Of a stretch of DNA of 64,000 nt, positions 60,924 to 64,000 are shown piece by piece. Every line of letters starts with the position of its first letter. The first letter of the stretch is position 1. Origin of the DNA: Paenibacillus massiliensis subsp. panacisoli DSM 21345 (lineage in GTDB: Bacteria > Bacillota > Bacilli > Paenibacillales > Paenibacillaceae); assembly GCF_000426545.1 (NCBI RefSeq), contig NZ_AUFO01000017.1:101412-165411 (forward strand), written 5' to 3'. Under the pieces are notes generated by a model, which was not told the origin of the DNA, searched no databases, and saw nothing but the letters and a program-made list of their open reading frames with translations. The position numbers and the translations under genes are program-made.

Positions 60924-61595
60924 ATGGAGTTTACGCGTATTACATCAATTCAAGACCCGCTATTTGCACAGATGCATAAGCTGATGCAGGAGATTTTCCC
61001 ACCAGAGGAGGTTCTGGACTTCGATCTGTGGAAGGAGCCGCTGGAGGACCCGGGCATCCGTGTATTCGTGGCTGTTCATGAGGGAGCCGTAGTCGGTGCG
61101 ACAGAGTATCGCTACTATGAGGACTGGAATGTCGCCATGACTGATTTTACAATCATAGGTCGCGAGGGTCTGGGAATCGGGCGCTTCCTGGCTCGTAACC
61201 GTCAGCGTGATCTGGAAGCGTTGGCTGCTGCACAGGAGAAGGAGCTGTTCGGCATGTTCGCAGAAATCTACAATCCGTACTTGAGTGAGGATCATGGATT
61301 TGGCGGCGTCAAGCCAATGAACCCTTATGTGCGGCGTGAGGTGCTGTCCCATCTTGGTTACAAGCGCCTGGACTTCCCATATGTTCATCCCTCCTGGCTG
61401 GGAGATGGAGAAGCGGTGGGAGGCCTTGACCTGTGCTTCATGCCAGGCGATGAGGAGCAGTCGGAGCTGTCAGCTAGTCTGATTGTTGATTTTCTGACCC
61501 GCTATTATGCCGTCTTGCCAAATAAGCCAGAGGAATGGCTACGCATGGTGGAACAGCTGGGCAGTCAGCAGCAGGTTGCTCTGCTGCCATTGTAA
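60924..61595 (+). CDS. GNAT-type acetyltransferase
   Basis: 223 residues. FVAVHEGAVVGATEYRYYEDWNVAMTDFTIIGREGLGIGRFLARNRQRDLEA contains the core strands and a GREGLGIGRFL acetyl-CoA loop, and LGYKRLDFPYVHPSWLGDGEAVGGLDLCFMPG closes the fold. Target unknown. Start ATG after GGGAGGTACACG. Probably its own transcript, with 135 nt to the preceding GNAT gene. Confidence 0.75.
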   Translation: MEFTRITSIQDPLFAQMHKLMQEIFPPEEVLDFDLWKEPLEDPGIRVFVAVHEGAVVGATEYRYYEDWNVAMTDFTIIGREGLGIGRFLARNRQRDLEALAAAQEKELFGMFAEIYNPYLSEDHGFGGVKPMNPYVRREVLSHLGYKRLDFPYVHPSWLGDGEAVGGLDLCFMPGDEEQSELSASLIVDFLTRYYAVLPNKPEEWLRMVEQLGSQQQVALLPL

Positions 61596-61809
61596 CGAAT
61601 GTAACCAGACAGCAGCTTATGTAGATTGCGCTAAGTATTCCAATACGCTTCTGGCACCACGATATCTGTGGAGCTGGGAGCGTTTTTGTCGTGCCACAGA
61701 TCGTTCAGGACGGTAAGATCTTTTTTTGTAACATCAGGAAGGTCCCACGTACTGTACTACTATTTCAGCTAACTGTCGGATAGATTGAATTTTAAAATAA
61801 CTCTACTTG

Positions 61810-61832
61810 TGAGAATGGTTATCATTTATAAT
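61810..61832 (+). promoter_or_regulatory. Fur box and -10 upstream of the AraC-lipoprotein fusion gene
   Basis: TGAGAATGGTTATCA (61810-61824) matches the Fur 7-1-7 consensus with two mismatches, followed by TATAAT (61827-61832), 28 nt before the start codon. Confidence 0.75.
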
Positions 61833-61859
61833 ATAGCTAGCTTGCGACTGGAGAAAGGA

Positions 61860-63821
61860 ATGAAACAACAGATGAAACTGGGCGACCATATCTTGTTATG
61901 GAATCATGCTTCTATACGGGTAATGGATATACGCCATAGCGTGATCGAGAGTGGGGAGGAGCTTCTGTCGTATCGGCTGCCTTCCAGTGCTTTCCTGTAC
62001 ACCACTCGCGGGAGAGCTCACATCTCATTGGATGGCACAGAGACGGTGGCGGAGCGTTTCCATATCCTGCATGGCGGGAAGGGTATGTCCTTGGAGATCA
62101 GACCGGATGGTCTGCTGGAATATTATATGATTATGTATAAAGCTGTCCTTCCACAGCCCAGCCGCCGTGAACTGGTTAGCTTGATGGAGAGCTATAATCC
62201 CTTTCGGCTTCAGTACAGCTTCATGCCCGGCTTCCCTGTTGTGCTGCTGAATCTGCTACAGCAGATGGAGCAGGAATGGGAGCGGCCAGGCCAGCTGGAG
62301 CAGCTACACATCAAGACCTTGTTCTATCATTTTGTCTACGAGATCTTCCACCAGTTCGAGAAGCAGGGGATTCAGGTACAGAAGGCGGACCCTGTACAGC
62401 AAGCGGTTCGGTACCTGGAGGAGCACTATGCCAGACGAATAATGCTGGATGACCTGGCGGAGCTACTGGATTGCAGTGTCAGCTATCTCTCACGGAGATT
62501 CAAGCGTGCGACAGGATACAGTCCCATTGATTATCTGATTGCTTATCGGATTGGCAAGGCTAAGGAGCTGCTGGCCACATCAGATGCTACTCTGCAGGAG
62601 ATTGCCGAAAGTGTGGGCTTTCAAGATGACAGCTACTTTCATCGCATATTCAAGAAGCAAGTCGGCGTATCGCCAGGACAATTCAAGCAAAAGGTTCAAA
62701 ATAATCCGGTCTCTGGTTCAAGATATGCAATTGTCCCACCTAGTCTCAAACGTTATAGTGATTATGAAAATCATTATCAATATGAGAAAGAGGGGCCATT
62801 TTATATGTACAGAGGGTCAAGACTATCTATGGCAGCAACATTGTTGATATGTATAACGCTGCTGCTGGGTGCCTGCTCGGCAGGAACATCCAGCTCCAAT
62901 ACAACAGCAACATCGGGAAATAATACAGCGACGTCCTCTTCGACACAGACGGCTTCAGAGCCAGCTACAGAAGGAACGCAGCGAGTTATCAAGCATGCTA
63001 TGGGCGAGACGACGTTGACGGGAACACCGCAGCGGGTCGTGATCCTGACCAATGAGGGCACGGAAGCGCTGCTGGCGGTCGGTGTGAAGCCTGTGGGCGC
63101 AGTGATGTCATGGTCCGGGGACCCGTGGTACGACCATATCAAGGACGAAATGCAGGATGTGACCGTCGTAGGGGACGAGCTCCAGCCTAATATTGAGCTG
63201 ATTGCCAGCCTGAAGCCTGATCTGATCATCGGTAACAAGGTCAGACAGGAGAAAATATACGAGCAATTGAATCAGATTGCGCCTACAGTGTTCGCTGAGA
63301 CGCTCGCGGGCAACTGGAAGATCAACTTCGAGCTGTACATGCAGGCGCTGAACAAGGAAGAGGAAGGCGACAAGGCCATGGCTGATTTCGATCAGCGGGT
63401 AGCGGAAGTGAAGGCAAAGGTAGGAGACAAGGCAGCTACGAAGATTTCGGTGGTTCGCTTCTCGGAAGCCCAGGTCCGTATCTATCAGAAGCAGACGTTC
63501 TCGGGTGTGCTGTTCGAGCAGCTTGGCTTTGCACGTCCAGAATCTCAGGACAAGGATGACTTCATGGAAGTATTGACCAAGGAGAGCATTCCGAAGATGG
63601 ATGGAGACGTGATGTTCTATTTTGTAACCGAGACAGAAGCGTCCTCTGGAGCCTCCAAGGTAGCAGAGGAGTGGATGAATGATCCGCTGTTCAAGAACCT
63701 GAATGTCGCGAAGAACAACAAGGTTGTGCAGGTAGACGAGGCAATCTGGAATACGGCTGGTGGATACAAGGCTGCAAATCTGCTGCTGGATGAGATCGTG
63801 GATTACTTCGACATTCAATAG
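61860..63821 (+). CDS. AraC-family regulator fused in frame to a siderophore-binding lipoprotein
   Basis: 653 residues. Sensor-like N-terminus (about 1-170); AraC double helix-turn-helix at about 180-280 (RRIMLDDLAELLDCSVSYLSRRFKRATGYSPIDY, ATLQEIAESVGFQDDSYFHRIFKKQVGVSPGQFKQ); a short linker; then from Met316 a complete lipoprotein signal peptide (hydrophobic MAATLLICITLLLGAC with the lipobox Cys at 339) and a class III binding protein (VVILTNEGTEALLAVGVKPVGAV, ELIASLKPDLIIGN, NQIAPTVFAETLAGNWK). The start ATG follows GGAGAAAGG. Inside the frame, ahead of Met316, lie a promoter, a Fur box and a ribosome site. Either a membrane-spanning regulator-receptor or two genes whose stop was lost. Both domains are firm; topology is not. 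Confidence 0.85.
   Translation: MKQQMKLGDHILLWNHASIRVMDIRHSVIESGEELLSYRLPSSAFLYTTRGRAHISLDGTETVAERFHILHGGKGMSLEIRPDGLLEYYMIMYKAVLPQPSRRELVSLMESYNPFRLQYSFMPGFPVVLLNLLQQMEQEWERPGQLEQLHIKTLFYHFVYEIFHQFEKQGIQVQKADPVQQAVRYLEEHYARRIMLDDLAELLDCSVSYLSRRFKRATGYSPIDYLIAYRIGKAKELLATSDATLQEIAESVGFQDDSYFHRIFKKQVGVSPGQFKQKVQNNPVSGSRYAIVPPSLKRYSDYENHYQYEKEGPFYMYRGSRLSMAATLLICITLLLGACSAGTSSSNTTATSGNNTATSSSTQTASEPATEGTQRVIKHAMGETTLTGTPQRVVILTNEGTEALLAVGVKPVGAVMSWSGDPWYDHIKDEMQDVTVVGDELQPNIELIASLKPDLIIGNKVRQEKIYEQLNQIAPTVFAETLAGNWKINFELYMQALNKEEEGDKAMADFDQRVAEVKAKVGDKAATKISVVRFSEAQVRIYQKQTFSGVLFEQLGFARPESQDKDDFMEVLTKESIPKMDGDVMFYFVTETEASSGASKVAEEWMNDPLFKNLNVAKNNKVVQVDEAIWNTAGGYKAANLLLDEIVDYFDIQ
62731..62807 (+). 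promoter_or_regulatory. Internal Fur-type promoter and ribosome site inside the fusion gene
   Basis: TTGTCC (62731-62736), 17-nt spacer, TATAGT (62754-62759), Fur box TGAAAATCATTATCA (62765-62779, one mismatch), AAAGAGGGG (62787-62795), then an in-frame ATG at 62805 that would start the lipoprotein on its own. Confidence 0.75.
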
Positions 63822-63845
63822 CACAGCTGCACATAATTCGGTTGG

Positions 63846-63895
63846 AAGAAGCCGACGCGCTGACGTCATTACCAGTGGCGTCGGCTTCTTTTATT
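63846..63895 (+). terminator. Rho-independent terminator after the fusion gene
   Basis: AAGAAGCCGACGC / GCGTCGGCTTCTT perfect 13-bp stem, then TTATT. Nothing can be assigned in the last 100 nt. Confidence 0.88.
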
Positions 63896-64000
63896 AAGAT
63901 CATAGAATTTACAAGTTTTCAGCGGAGCTAAACAAATTGATGATCGCAAGAAAAACTTCAGCTAAATGCGGTCTGTCTTCTGTGAAGGTACGTCGATAGA

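Noticed and set aside
61665..61702. Hairpin ATCTGTGG...CCACAGAT after the second GNAT gene as a terminator
   Set aside because: Stem is only 8 bp with a 22-nt loop and no T-run after it; too weak to list.

Overview
The window looks like a chromosomal segment of a Paenibacillus-type bacterium (Bacillota). The signs are intermediate GC, strong Shine-Dalgarno sequences in front of ATG, GTG and TTG starts, Fur boxes and CcpA cre sites of the Bacillus kind, and typical families: a Btr-like AraC/binding-protein regulator, a SigO/RsoA/YvrJ-like trio, GH127, GPH symporters and a very large secreted carbohydrate-active protein. No rRNA, tRNA, CRISPR array or intact mobile element was seen.

Layout. 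1-1356: 5' part of a secreted GH10 xylanase, minus strand, running off the left edge. 1.8-3.3 kb: fetAB-type ABC exporter. 3.5-6.7 kb: sigma factor followed by three secreted or lipid-anchored proteins, two of which share a domain. 6.7-11.8 kb: Fur-controlled siderophore uptake (Btr-like regulator, two FecCD permeases, lipoprotein receptor, no ATPase). 11.86-12.78 kb: decayed IS1182-type element and a 217-bp MITE-like repeat. 12.8-17.5 kb: RNA-repair genes hen1, pnkp and kptA. 17.8-23.2 kb: MerR/nitroreductase pair, amino-acid permease, GT39-like membrane glycosyltransferase. 23.2-29.2 kb: two WYL regulators divergent from a second RNA-repair operon (nucleotidyltransferase, helical-repeat protein, RtcB ligase). 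29.5-31.2 kb: tocopherol-cyclase-like protein and an Imm26-like protein with an unusual repeat at its start. 31.4-36.2 kb: beta-glucoside PTS, 6-phospho-beta-glucosidase and GntR regulator. 36.3-38.8 kb: TetR regulator with a Lys-rich tail plus MFS exporter. 38.8-39.7 kb: split sigma factor genes. 40-43.6 kb: small proteins, PilZ, DinB. 42.8-51.6 kb: glycan-use locus (AraC, GH127, GPH symporter, 1345-residue secreted protein). 52-64 kb: 2,3-butanediol dehydrogenase/LysR, YgjP-like metallopeptidase, SLC13 transporter, DUF2625, nitrilase, two GNATs, and an AraC regulator fused in frame to a siderophore-binding lipoprotein.

The most interesting observations are these. (1) The two RNA-repair loci, about 12.5 kb apart, carry the same roughly 60-nt upstream element at the same distance from the first start codon. 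The second copy lies between the WYL regulators and the rtcB operon, which suggests one RNA-damage regulon. (2) The AraC-lipoprotein fusion has a complete Fur-type promoter, ribosome binding site and lipoprotein signal peptide inside the open frame, so one gene may yield both a regulator-receptor fusion and a free receptor. (3) A dispersed MITE-like family is present in four copies. (4) A 10-bp tandem repeat at the start of the Imm26-like gene puts the good start codon out of frame.

All calls are from reading the sequence by eye. Family names rest on remembered motifs, not searches.
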